Positions 16,009 to 23,424 of a stretch of 64,000 nucleotides of DNA are shown here, one piece after another. This stretch comes from Xylophilus sp. GOD-11R (GTDB taxonomy: Bacteria > Pseudomonadota > Gammaproteobacteria > Burkholderiales > Burkholderiaceae_C). Each line of letters starts with the position of its first letter. Within the stretch, counting starts at the first letter, position 1. Below the pieces are notes generated by a model. The model made no database searches. It was not told the origin of the DNA and saw only the letters and a list, made by a program, of their open reading frames with translations. The stretch is from NCBI RefSeq assembly GCF_033546935.1, contig NZ_CP137854.1, forward strand, positions 3,162,001-3,226,000, read 5' to 3'. A program made the translations under genes and the position numbers.

Positions 16009-16729
16009 GATCCGCGACCTCGATGCCGGCTACGGCGACACCCAGGTGCTGTTCGGCATGAACATGCAGGTGCGGCGCGGGGAGGTGGTGGCCATCGTCG
16101 GCTCCAACGGCGTCGGCAAGACCACGCTGTTGCGCACCATCGCCGGCCTGCTGCGGCCCACGCGCGGCAGCGTCCGCTTCGACGGTGCCGACATCGGCGG
16201 CCAGCCCACCGCCGCCATCGTCGAACGTGGCGTAGTGCTGGTGCCCGAAGGCCGGCGCCTGTTCCAGCGCATGACGGTGCGGCGCAACCTGGAACTGGGC
16301 GCCTATTCGAAGCGGGCCCGGCCGCATCTGGCCGAACGGCTCGACTACGTGCACCGGCTGTTTCCCATCCTGCAGGAACGCGCGCTGCAACTCGGCGGCA
16401 CGCTTTCGGGCGGCCAGCAGCAGATGTGCGCCATTGCGCGCGGCCTGGTCGCCATGCCCGAACTGCTGATGCTCGACGAGGTGTCGCTCGGTCTGGCGCC
16501 GATCGCGGTGGACAAGGTCTACGACGCGATCCGCGCGATCCGCGACACCGGCGTCACCCTGCTCATCGTCGAACAGAACGTCGGCCGGGCGCTGGCCCTG
16601 GCCGACCGCGCCTACGTCATCCAGCACGGGCACGCCGCCCTGAGCGGCACCGGTGCCGAGCTATCCCAGAACCCCGAGGTGCAGCGCATCTACCTCGGCC
16701 TCGACCACCAGACGGAGACATTCGCATGA
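16001..16729 (+). CDS. HAAT ABC transporter ATPase, LivF type (cassette 1)
   Basis: 242 residues. Walker A VGSNGVGKTTLLR, signature LSGGQQQMCAIARGL, Walker B LLMLDEVSLGLAP, and H-loop LLIVEQNVGRAL are all canonical, so the ATPase should be active, unlike the variant Walker A of the cassette-2 homologue. It overlaps the upstream ATPase gene by 8 bp and the downstream binding-protein gene by ATGA. Confidence 0.93.
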   Translation: MLEIRDLDAGYGDTQVLFGMNMQVRRGEVVAIVGSNGVGKTTLLRTIAGLLRPTRGSVRFDGADIGGQPTAAIVERGVVLVPEGRRLFQRMTVRRNLELGAYSKRARPHLAERLDYVHRLFPILQERALQLGGTLSGGQQQMCAIARGLVAMPELLMLDEVSLGLAPIAVDKVYDAIRAIRDTGVTLLIVEQNVGRALALADRAYVIQHGHAALSGTGAELSQNPEVQRIYLGLDHQTETFA

Positions 16730-18009
16730 AGCAGGACCAGGGTATTTCTCGCCGCACTTTCACCGTGGCGGCCGGTGGCGGTCTGGCCGCCGCCACCACC
16801 GCGCCCGCCGCGCGGGCGCAGGGCGGCACGCCGGTGAAGATCGGCGTGCTGCTGCCGCTGTCGGGGCCGCTGGCTACGCTCGGCAACGACGTCTATCGGG
16901 GGTTTCAGCTGGCGCTGGAGTGGGCCAATGCCGAAGGCGGCGTGTTCGGCGCGCCGGCGGAATTCGCAGTGGCCGACGTGCCCAGCAGCACCGAAGCGGT
17001 TTCGCAGGCCAACCGGCTCATCAGCAAGGACCGGGTGAAGGTGATCGTCGGCTCGTACGCGAGTTCCATTTCCATCCCCGCCAGCCAGGTGGCCGAGCGC
17101 AACAAGGTCATCTACCTGGAACAGGGCGCAGTGGCCGACGAGGTCACCAAGCGCGGCTTCAAGTACCTCTTCCGCATGATCTACCCGGCCACCACGCTGG
17201 GCGCGGGCGCCGCGCGCTTCGTCACCGAGACCATCGCGCCGGGCTGCGGCCTGGAACTGCCCAGGATGAAGGTCGCTCTGCTCACCGAAGACTCGTCCAA
17301 CGGCAGCGCCATCGCCGAGGGCGCCAAGAGCTGGTTCGCCAAGGCCAGCGTCAACGTCATCGACGCCACCAGCTACAGCTACAAGACCACCGACATGTCT
17401 TCGATGGTGCAACGCTACAAGTCGATCCAGCCCGACGTGCTGGTCGCTTGCCAGTACACGCCCGACTGCATCCTCTTTGCCCGCCAGTCGCGCGAGGCCG
17501 GCCTGAACTTCAAGGCGGTGATCGGCAACGGCGGCGGCCACAACGTCGGCGAATACGCCGAGGCGCTGATGGACGACGTCAACGGCGTGTTCAACGCCGG
17601 CACCTCGGTCAACATCAACCCGGCCGGGCTCACACCCGAGTCCGCCGCGCTCTTCAAACGCTTCCACGAGGAACATCGCAAAAAGTTCGACGGCCGCGCG
17701 CCGTCCGCGCATACCGGCATGGGCTTTACCGCCATGTACCTGCTGCTCAAGAAGATCCTGCCGGCGGCCGGCTCCATGGATGTCGAAAAAATCCGCGAGG
17801 CCGCGCTGGCGCTCGACCTGCCGCCCGGCTCCACCATCGTCGGCTGGGGCGTGAAGTTCGATCCGCAAACGCAGAGCAACACCCGCGCGTTCCCCACCTA
17901 CGACCAGTGGCGCGCCCGCAAGATCGTCACCATCGCGCCCGAGCCTTTCGGCCTGGCCAAGCCCACCGCCATGCCGCTGCCGACCTGGGGCAAGCGCGCC
18001 GCCATCTAG
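16726..18009 (+). CDS. HAAT periplasmic substrate-binding protein, LivK type (cassette 1)
   Basis: 427 residues. The N terminus SRRTFTVAAGGGLAAATT, ending in PAARAQ, looks like a Tat-type signal (RR followed by a mild hydrophobic stretch and an A-x-A-like site). The mature part begins KIGVLLPLSGPLATLGNDVY, the standard type-I periplasmic binding fold for branched-chain amino acids, amides or aromatic acids. It is the last gene of cassette 1 and lies 2 bp before the MaoC gene. The ligand is unknown; the ThDP, crotonase and MaoC neighbours suggest a carboxylic acid rather than a nutrient amino acid. Confidence 0.9.
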   Translation: MKQDQGISRRTFTVAAGGGLAAATTAPAARAQGGTPVKIGVLLPLSGPLATLGNDVYRGFQLALEWANAEGGVFGAPAEFAVADVPSSTEAVSQANRLISKDRVKVIVGSYASSISIPASQVAERNKVIYLEQGAVADEVTKRGFKYLFRMIYPATTLGAGAARFVTETIAPGCGLELPRMKVALLTEDSSNGSAIAEGAKSWFAKASVNVIDATSYSYKTTDMSSMVQRYKSIQPDVLVACQYTPDCILFARQSREAGLNFKAVIGNGGGHNVGEYAEALMDDVNGVFNAGTSVNINPAGLTPESAALFKRFHEEHRKKFDGRAPSAHTGMGFTAMYLLLKKILPAAGSMDVEKIREAALALDLPPGSTIVGWGVKFDPQTQSNTRAFPTYDQWRARKIVTIAPEPFGLAKPTAMPLPTWGKRAAI

Positions 18010-18011
18010 CC

Positions 18012-18899
18012 ATGCCGATCGACTACCAACGGCTGCGCTCGCGCCGTTTCGCCGACGTGGTGCAGGCCTACGGACCGCGCGACTGCATCCTGTACGCACT
18101 GGGCCTGGGGCTGGGCCACGACCCGATGGATCGCGCCCAGCTCGACTATGTGTACGAAGACGGCCTGCGCCTGCTGCCCACCATGGCCGTGGTGCTCGGC
18201 TACGGCGGCTTCTGGCAGCGCGAGGCCGACACCGGCATCGCCTGGCAGTCGGTGGTGCACGGCGAACAGGGCCTGCGCATCCACCGGCCGCTGCCGGTGT
18301 CGGGCCGGGTCACCGGCCGCACGGTCATCGAGGAGATCGTCGACAAGGGGGCCGGCCGTGGCGCCCATGTGCACACCCGGCGCGACCTGCTCGACACCGA
18401 CAGCGGCGAGCTGCTGTGCTCGCTCACCTCCAACGCCATCAGCCGGGCCGACGGCGGCTTCGGCGGCCCGGCCACCGGCCCGTCCAGCCCTCCACCGCTG
18501 CCCGACAGCCCGCCCGACCGCCATCTGGACTTTGCGATACCGCCGCAGGCCGCGCTCATCTACCGGCTCAGCGGCGACGACAACCCGCTGCATGCCGATC
18601 CGGCGGTGGCGCGCCAGGCGGGTTTCGACCGGCCGATCCTGCACGGTCTGTGCAGCTACGGCATCGCCGCCTATGCGCTGCTGCGCATGGCCGACGGCGC
18701 CGACCCCGACCGGCTGCGCCGTTTCGACGTGCGCTTCTCGGCGCCGGTTTACCCCGGCGACGTGCTGCGCACCGAGCTCTGGACTGGCGACGGCGCCACC
18801 GTGCGCTTTCGTTGCACCGTGCCCGCACGCGGGGTCACCGTGCTGGACCGGGGACTGGCCGAACTGGCCGATCCGCGAGAACGGGCCGCCACGGCCTGA
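18012..18899 (+). CDS. MaoC-family (double hot-dog) acyl-CoA hydratase
   Basis: 295 residues, the size of two-domain (R)-specific hydratases and peroxisomal-type dehydratases. The C-terminal hot-dog holds the hydratase-2 motif SGDDNPLHADPAVARQAGF, with catalytic Asp and His; the N-terminal hot-dog lacks it and would be structural. It hydrates a 2-enoyl-CoA in the cytoplasm. It directly follows the binding-protein gene, so it probably belongs to the same transcript as the transporter and to the same degradation route as the crotonase at 9730. Confidence 0.88.
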   Translation: MPIDYQRLRSRRFADVVQAYGPRDCILYALGLGLGHDPMDRAQLDYVYEDGLRLLPTMAVVLGYGGFWQREADTGIAWQSVVHGEQGLRIHRPLPVSGRVTGRTVIEEIVDKGAGRGAHVHTRRDLLDTDSGELLCSLTSNAISRADGGFGGPATGPSSPPPLPDSPPDRHLDFAIPPQAALIYRLSGDDNPLHADPAVARQAGFDRPILHGLCSYGIAAYALLRMADGADPDRLRRFDVRFSAPVYPGDVLRTELWTGDGATVRFRCTVPARGVTVLDRGLAELADPRERAATA

Positions 18900-18928
18900 G
18901 GCAGGCCATTGGCGGCAGCCGCCCGCCC

Positions 18929-19530
18929 TCAGGCCAGCACGTCGAGCGTGACGTGGTTGGCGAACTTCACCGGGTCGGTGCTCTTCTTCAGGATGCCGGC
19001 CGACTGGAAGTCGCGGGCGAAGAACTCCACCTCGTCGCGCAGGTCGCGGCCGGCGGGGTGACGGGCGAAGTTGGTGCTTTGGTGCAGCGGCGCCAGCTCG
19101 TCCACGCTCACCTTGGAATGCTTGGCGTAGATGCGCGAAGTCTCGCGCGGGTTCTCGGCCGTCAAGTCCGGGGCCTGCGCCAAGGCGCGCACCACGGTGG
19201 TGGCGGTGGGCTTGTCGTTGCGCACCAGTTCGCCGCGCGCGCCGATCACGCAGCAGAGCTTCTGCGCGTATTCGCCGGTGCCGCTGTTGCCGATCTCCTG
19301 GAACGCGCCCGGGTTGCGCTTCTCGATCAGGAACAGGTTCGGGTGAGCGACTCGACCTCCAGGCCGTTCTTTTCGAAGTACCCGCGCTCGATCGCCACCG
19401 GAATCGGTGACGGCAATAACCGGACTGGCTCCAGGCGAAGGTGATCTTCTTGCGCGGCTGCGCCCAGTGGATCGTCGGTCCCGCTCAGGCCGCCCGGGCG
19501 GCAGCCGTGCCGACGCAGGCGAGAATCAGC
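18929..19530 (-). pseudogene. decayed ABC substrate-binding protein gene (nitrate/sulfonate/taurine type)
   Basis: An open part at 18929-19249 encodes a C-terminal binding-protein segment (STNFARHPAGRDLRDEVEFF, FQSAGILKKSTDPVKFANHV). Upstream, pieces of the same protein appear in other frames: QKLCCVIGARGELV adjoining NPGAFQEIGNSGTGEYA, then SPIPVAIERGYFEKNGLEVE around 19350-19420, KKITFAWSQSG at about 19420-19455, and a signal-like RLILACVGTAAARAA ending in a stop near 19497. At least two frame changes and an internal deletion of the ligand domain have destroyed it. It is convergent with the MaoC gene and its transporter permease and ATPase are absent nearby. Confidence 0.8.
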
Positions 19531-19532
19531 CG

Positions 19533-19958
19533 ATGCACCTGAAACCGCTCGCCCTGCTGACGATTCTTTTCCCCTTGGTCGCCGCGACGCCTGTCGCCGC
19601 CGCGGACCTGCAACTGACCATCGACAACCCCTCGCCCGCCGCTGGCCAGATGTATGTCGCCCTGTTCGACAGCGCCGAGACCATGGCAGCGAACAAGCCG
19701 ACCAAATCGCAGATCGCGCCCATCACCGGCAACCCCACCGTCGTCACCTTCACCGGGCTGAGCGCCGGCCTTTATGCCTTCACCGTCTTCGCCGACGAAA
19801 ACGGCAATGGCAAGCTCGACACCAACTTCGTCGGCATGCCGACCGAGCGCTATGGTTTCTCCAACGACGCCATGGGCCTGATGGGTCCGCCCAAATTCGA
19901 GGCGGCGCAGGTGCGGCTGGACGGCGAGACGAAGGCGACCACGATCCGCCTTCGATAG
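19533..19958 (+). CDS. secreted DUF2141 protein
   Basis: 141 residues. A clear Sec signal peptide (LKPLALLTILFPLVAATPVA, then AA) precedes a small beta-rich domain of the DUF2141 type: LQLTIDNPSPAAGQMYVALF, GLSAGLYAFTVFADENGNGK, and a C-terminal segment NDAMGLMGPPKFEAA. The ENGNGKLD stretch resembles a calcium-loop-like Asp/Asn-rich turn. Function of the family is unknown; location is periplasm or outside. The start at 19533 is selected by the signal peptide. No operon partner is obvious. Confidence 0.85.
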   Translation: MHLKPLALLTILFPLVAATPVAAADLQLTIDNPSPAAGQMYVALFDSAETMAANKPTKSQIAPITGNPTVVTFTGLSAGLYAFTVFADENGNGKLDTNFVGMPTERYGFSNDAMGLMGPPKFEAAQVRLDGETKATTIRLR

Positions 19959-20075
19959 CGCCCGGCGGCGCGTCGGCACCGTCGCTGCGATGGACCCTGT
20001 CCATCGACGGCGAATGCAACAATGCCACCTGCCGCGTCCAACCCCGAGACGCCGCGCACCACCGGATCCATCTCC

Positions 20076-20885
20076 ATGAGCGTGAAAGAACGCAACAACG
20101 TCCACGTGTCGGGCCTTGGCGCTTCCACCATCTTCTTCGCCCATGGCTTCGGCTGCGACCAGAACATGTGGCGCCTGCTCGCTCCCGCCTATGCCGACCG
20201 CTACCGCATCGTGCTGTTCGACCTGGTCGGCTCCGGCCTCTCGGACGAGGCCGCGTTCGACAAGACCAAATACGCCAGCCTGCGGGGTTACGCCGCCGAC
20301 CTGGCGGAGGTGGTGCGCGAGTTCGGCCACGGCCCGGCCATCCTGGTGAGCCACTCGGTCTCGGGCATGATCGGCGTGCTGGCCGACAACGCCCATCCCG
20401 GGCTTTTCGCGGCGCACGCGATGGTCGGTCCCTCGCCCTGCTATATCGACGACCCCGCCACCGGCTACGTGGGCGGCTTCCGGCGCGAAGACATCGAGTC
20501 GCTGCTGACCACGCTGGAGAGCAACTACCTCGGCTGGTCCAGCACCATGGCGCCGGTCATCATGGGCTCGCCCGAACAGCCCGCGCTCGGCGTGGAACTC
20601 GCCAACAGCTTCTGCCGGACCAACCCGGAAATCGCCAAGCATTTCGCACGGGTGACCTTCCACGCGGATCACCGCGCCGACCTGCAGCTGCTGCAGACGC
20701 CCACGCTCATCCTGCAGTCCGACGACGACCTGATCGCCCCCATGGACGTGGGCCGCTACATGCAGGCGGTCATGCCGCGCGCCACCTTGCGCATTGTCGA
20801 GAACGTGGGCCACTGCCCCCACCTCAGCCAGCCGGGCGCCTGCGCCGAGGCGATCGACGAGTTCCTGGCGGCCAACGCGCTTTGA
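20076..20885 (+). CDS. RsbQ/KAI2-like alpha/beta hydrolase
   Basis: 269 residues, the same length as Bacillus RsbQ. It shares the RsbQ pattern FAHGFGCDQNMWRLLAPAYA, DLVGSGLSD, the nucleophile serine in VSHSVSG (about residue 94), MVGPSPCYIDDP, the acid in LQSDDDLIAP, and the histidine in GHCPH. RsbQ hydrolyses an unknown small hydrophobic molecule and is required for the PAS-domain phosphatase RsbP. Here the stop overlaps the start of a PAS histidine kinase gene (TTGA), so the hydrolase-PAS pairing is kept with a different output. An in-frame start at 20022 would add 18 residues. Confidence 0.92.
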   Translation: MSVKERNNVHVSGLGASTIFFAHGFGCDQNMWRLLAPAYADRYRIVLFDLVGSGLSDEAAFDKTKYASLRGYAADLAEVVREFGHGPAILVSHSVSGMIGVLADNAHPGLFAAHAMVGPSPCYIDDPATGYVGGFRREDIESLLTTLESNYLGWSSTMAPVIMGSPEQPALGVELANSFCRTNPEIAKHFARVTFHADHRADLQLLQTPTLILQSDDDLIAPMDVGRYMQAVMPRATLRIVENVGHCPHLSQPGACAEAIDEFLAANAL

Positions 20886-22045
20886 CACTCCCCGACCCGC
20901 CCTCGGCCCACAAGGCCACGACCACGCCGGACCCGTTCGACGAGGTGCCCTGCGGCCTGGTGCGCACCGACGGCCGGGGCACGTTCCTGCGCGTCAACCG
21001 GCTGTTCTGCGAATGGGTGGGACGCGAGCCGGCCGAGCTGGTCGGCCTGCGGCGACTGCAGGACCTGTTCACCATGGGCGGCCGCATCTTCCACCAGACC
21101 CACTGGATGCCGCTGCTGCAGATGCAGGGATCCATCTCCGAGGTGAAGATCGACCTGCTGTGCGCCCAAGGTCCGGACATTCCGGTGGTGATGAACGCGG
21201 TGCGACGCGAACGCGAGGGCGGCTTCGTGCACGAAATCGCCCTCTTCGTGGCCCGCGACCGCGACCGCTACGAGCGCGAACTGATCGGTGCGCAGAAGCG
21301 GCTGCAGCTGCTGGTGGACACCGAGAAGAAGCTGTCGGAAGAAGCCCTGGACCGCGCCGCCTACGCCGAGCAACTGGTGGGCATCGTCAGCCACGACCTG
21401 CGCAATCCGCTGTCGGCGATCCAGCTCGGCGTGGTGGCGCTGGCCCGCAGCAAGCCCAACGAGCAGCAGCAGCGCATCCTCGACCGCATCAGCCGCTCGG
21501 CCAACCGCACCAACCGCCTCATCGCCGACCTGCTGGACTTCACCCAGGCGCGGCTCGGCTCCGGGCTGGTGGCGCATCGCCTGCCAATGGATTTGCACGC
21601 GATGGTCGCCGAAGCGATCGACGAGCTGGGCACGGTCTTTCCGCAGCGTCAGTTCCGGCACGTGACCAGCGGCGCTGGCGAGGTGCTCGGCGATCTCGAC
21701 CGGCTCACCCAGCTGATCGGCAACCTGGTCGCCAACGCCGCGGCCTACGGCGAGCCGGGCACGCCGATCATGCTGAGCTCCGAGGTGGAAGCCGGGCACT
21801 TCGCGATCAGCGTGCACAACATCGGCCGGCCGATCCCCGCCGAGCTGCTGCCCCGGCTCTTCCAGCCGCTGGTGCGCGGCGAGGAGCACGCGGGGGAGGC
21901 GAGCAGCGTGGGCCTGGGGCTCTACATCGTCGATGCGATCGTGAAGTCGCACGGCGGCTCGATGGCGGTGTCGTCGTCGGCGGAGTTCGGCACCGCCTTC
22001 ACGGCGAGGTTTCCCCGCGCTGCGGCCGGCGATCCGGCTCGCTAG
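20882..22045 (+). CDS. PAS-domain sensor histidine kinase paired with the RsbQ-like hydrolase
   Basis: 387 residues from TTG at 20882, overlapping the hydrolase stop; GTG at 20945 is an alternative. Residues 15-125 form a PAS domain with the RsbP-like phrase MGGRIFHQTHWMPLLQMQG, followed by a coiled-coil linker (RYERELIGAQKRLQLL). The dimerisation helix has SHDLRNPL with His171. The HATPase domain shows LIGNLVANAAAYGEPGT (N box) and SSVGLGLYIVD (G box). No membrane segment is seen, so it is soluble. No response regulator follows; the partner must be encoded elsewhere. Confidence 0.92.
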   Translation: MTLPDPPSAHKATTTPDPFDEVPCGLVRTDGRGTFLRVNRLFCEWVGREPAELVGLRRLQDLFTMGGRIFHQTHWMPLLQMQGSISEVKIDLLCAQGPDIPVVMNAVRREREGGFVHEIALFVARDRDRYERELIGAQKRLQLLVDTEKKLSEEALDRAAYAEQLVGIVSHDLRNPLSAIQLGVVALARSKPNEQQQRILDRISRSANRTNRLIADLLDFTQARLGSGLVAHRLPMDLHAMVAEAIDELGTVFPQRQFRHVTSGAGEVLGDLDRLTQLIGNLVANAAAYGEPGTPIMLSSEVEAGHFAISVHNIGRPIPAELLPRLFQPLVRGEEHAGEASSVGLGLYIVDAIVKSHGGSMAVSSSAEFGTAFTARFPRAAAGDPAR

Positions 22046-22054
22046 TCGGCCGCC

Positions 22055-23299
22055 TCAGGTCAATAATTCGGCCACCTCTTCGGCCGCGAAGGTCTCCAGC
22101 GCGTACCGCCGGCAATGCTCCAGGTAGCCGCGCTCGTGCGAGGCGATCAGGTCGACCGTGCTGTTCCACAGCCAGGCCGGCGCATCGAGGCTGGCGGCCT
22201 TGCGGCCGCTGGCGAGCTCGGCCTTCCAGCGCTGGCGGTCGTCCACGCTCATCTGGCGCGCATGCGCGCGGCCGACGACGTGTGCCAGAAAGCGCGCCGC
22301 GCGCATCGCCTCGCGCTGGTCGACCTGGGCCAGCTCCAGCTTCAGGTCTTGCGGCAGCAGCTCGCGCAGCACCACCGCCCGGCCCAGCACGTGGGCGCCG
22401 GCCATGCGGCTGCCGAGGTGCGGCGAAAGATGGCGGGCGCCTTCCAGCACCCGCAGCGCGTTGTCCCGGGGCTGGCCGCTGGAGGCCGCGCGCGGCGCCG
22501 CGGCCTTCACCGCTTCCTTCAGGTCGATCAGGCAGAGGTCCTTGCCGGTGGAGGCGCGCCCGCCCACGTCCAGCAGTACCGCATAGCGCAGGTTGCCGAG
22601 CGAGCTGCAGCCCTTCATCCAGTAGGCGACGTCGAGCACCCGCACCGGCCCGTCGGACTCGCGCCGTTCCAGGCGGCCGAGCAATGCGGCGACCGTGCAT
22701 TCGTCGAACAAGGCGTGGATCGCCGTGCGCTCCTTCTCCGATACCGGCCAGAAGCGCTTGCCCAAGGGAATCGCCACCGTCTTGCCCTCGGTGCGCTCCT
22801 GCGCCAGATGCCGCCAGGTGCGCTGCTGGGCGCTCTTGAGGGCGACCTGCACCGCGTCGGGACGCAGGTTCTCCTGGATATCGTCGGGTGGACCGAAGGC
22901 CGACTCGTAGCCCTCGGCCACCTGCTCGACCATGCGTGCGGTGACCACGCCCGGCAGGTCGGAGCTGCGTGCGGCCATCGACAGCGACAGCGCCAGCCGC
23001 ACCAGGTCGTGGGCGGGGTTGCCCAGCACCGTCTGGTCGAAGTCGCGGATGCGCACCCGCGCCTTGCCCCGGGTATTGGCCAGCGGCCCCAGGTTGCCGA
23101 CGTGGCAGTCGCCGCAGATCCAGATCGGCGGGCCCTCGGGCAGCGAATGGCCGGCGTTCTCCAGCCATTCGTAGAAGCGCAGCGTATTGCCGCGCACGTA
23201 AGCATGGGCCGAGGTGGCCATCTTGAGATTCTTGGCTTTGAGCAGCACGGCCTGGCGAAGGTCGGGCGCGGGCGGCAGGCGGCGGGCGTGGGAGGTCAA
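22055..23299 (-). CDS. DUF2252 family protein
   Basis: 414 residues of the DUF2252 family, which has a kinase/aminoglycoside-phosphotransferase-like fold and unproven function. Features include GDCHVGNLGPLANTRGKARV followed by IRDFDQTVLGNPAHDLVRLA near residues 63-105, which resembles the catalytic HxxN and D segments of that fold (H66-N69 and IRDFD). Another conserved part is LCLIDLKEAVKAAAP. It is soluble, with no signal peptide. It converges on the histidine kinase gene with only 9 bp between stops, and the 125-bp gap upstream holds no obvious promoter. Confidence 0.85.
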   Translation of the reverse strand: MTSHARRLPPAPDLRQAVLLKAKNLKMATSAHAYVRGNTLRFYEWLENAGHSLPEGPPIWICGDCHVGNLGPLANTRGKARVRIRDFDQTVLGNPAHDLVRLALSLSMAARSSDLPGVVTARMVEQVAEGYESAFGPPDDIQENLRPDAVQVALKSAQQRTWRHLAQERTEGKTVAIPLGKRFWPVSEKERTAIHALFDECTVAALLGRLERRESDGPVRVLDVAYWMKGCSSLGNLRYAVLLDVGGRASTGKDLCLIDLKEAVKAAAPRAASSGQPRDNALRVLEGARHLSPHLGSRMAGAHVLGRAVVLRELLPQDLKLELAQVDQREAMRAARFLAHVVGRAHARQMSVDDRQRWKAELASGRKAASLDAPAWLWNSTVDLIASHERGYLEHCRRYALETFAAEEVAELLT

Positions 23300-23424
23300 G
23301 GGGTCGTCCGATGTTGTAGTGGTTTTATCGGAACGTTAGGCGCCCGCCCGGGCGCGGCACGTAGGCGGTCAGGACGTCCGGCCTCGGGACGAGGCCGCCC
23401 GGGGCCACGCGCGGCCGGGCCGGC

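Noticed and set aside
23300..23424. Small gene between the DUF2252 and EAL genes
   Set aside because: Only a short GC hairpin (GGCCTCG-GGA-CGAGGCC) is seen; no ribosome site or coding signal.
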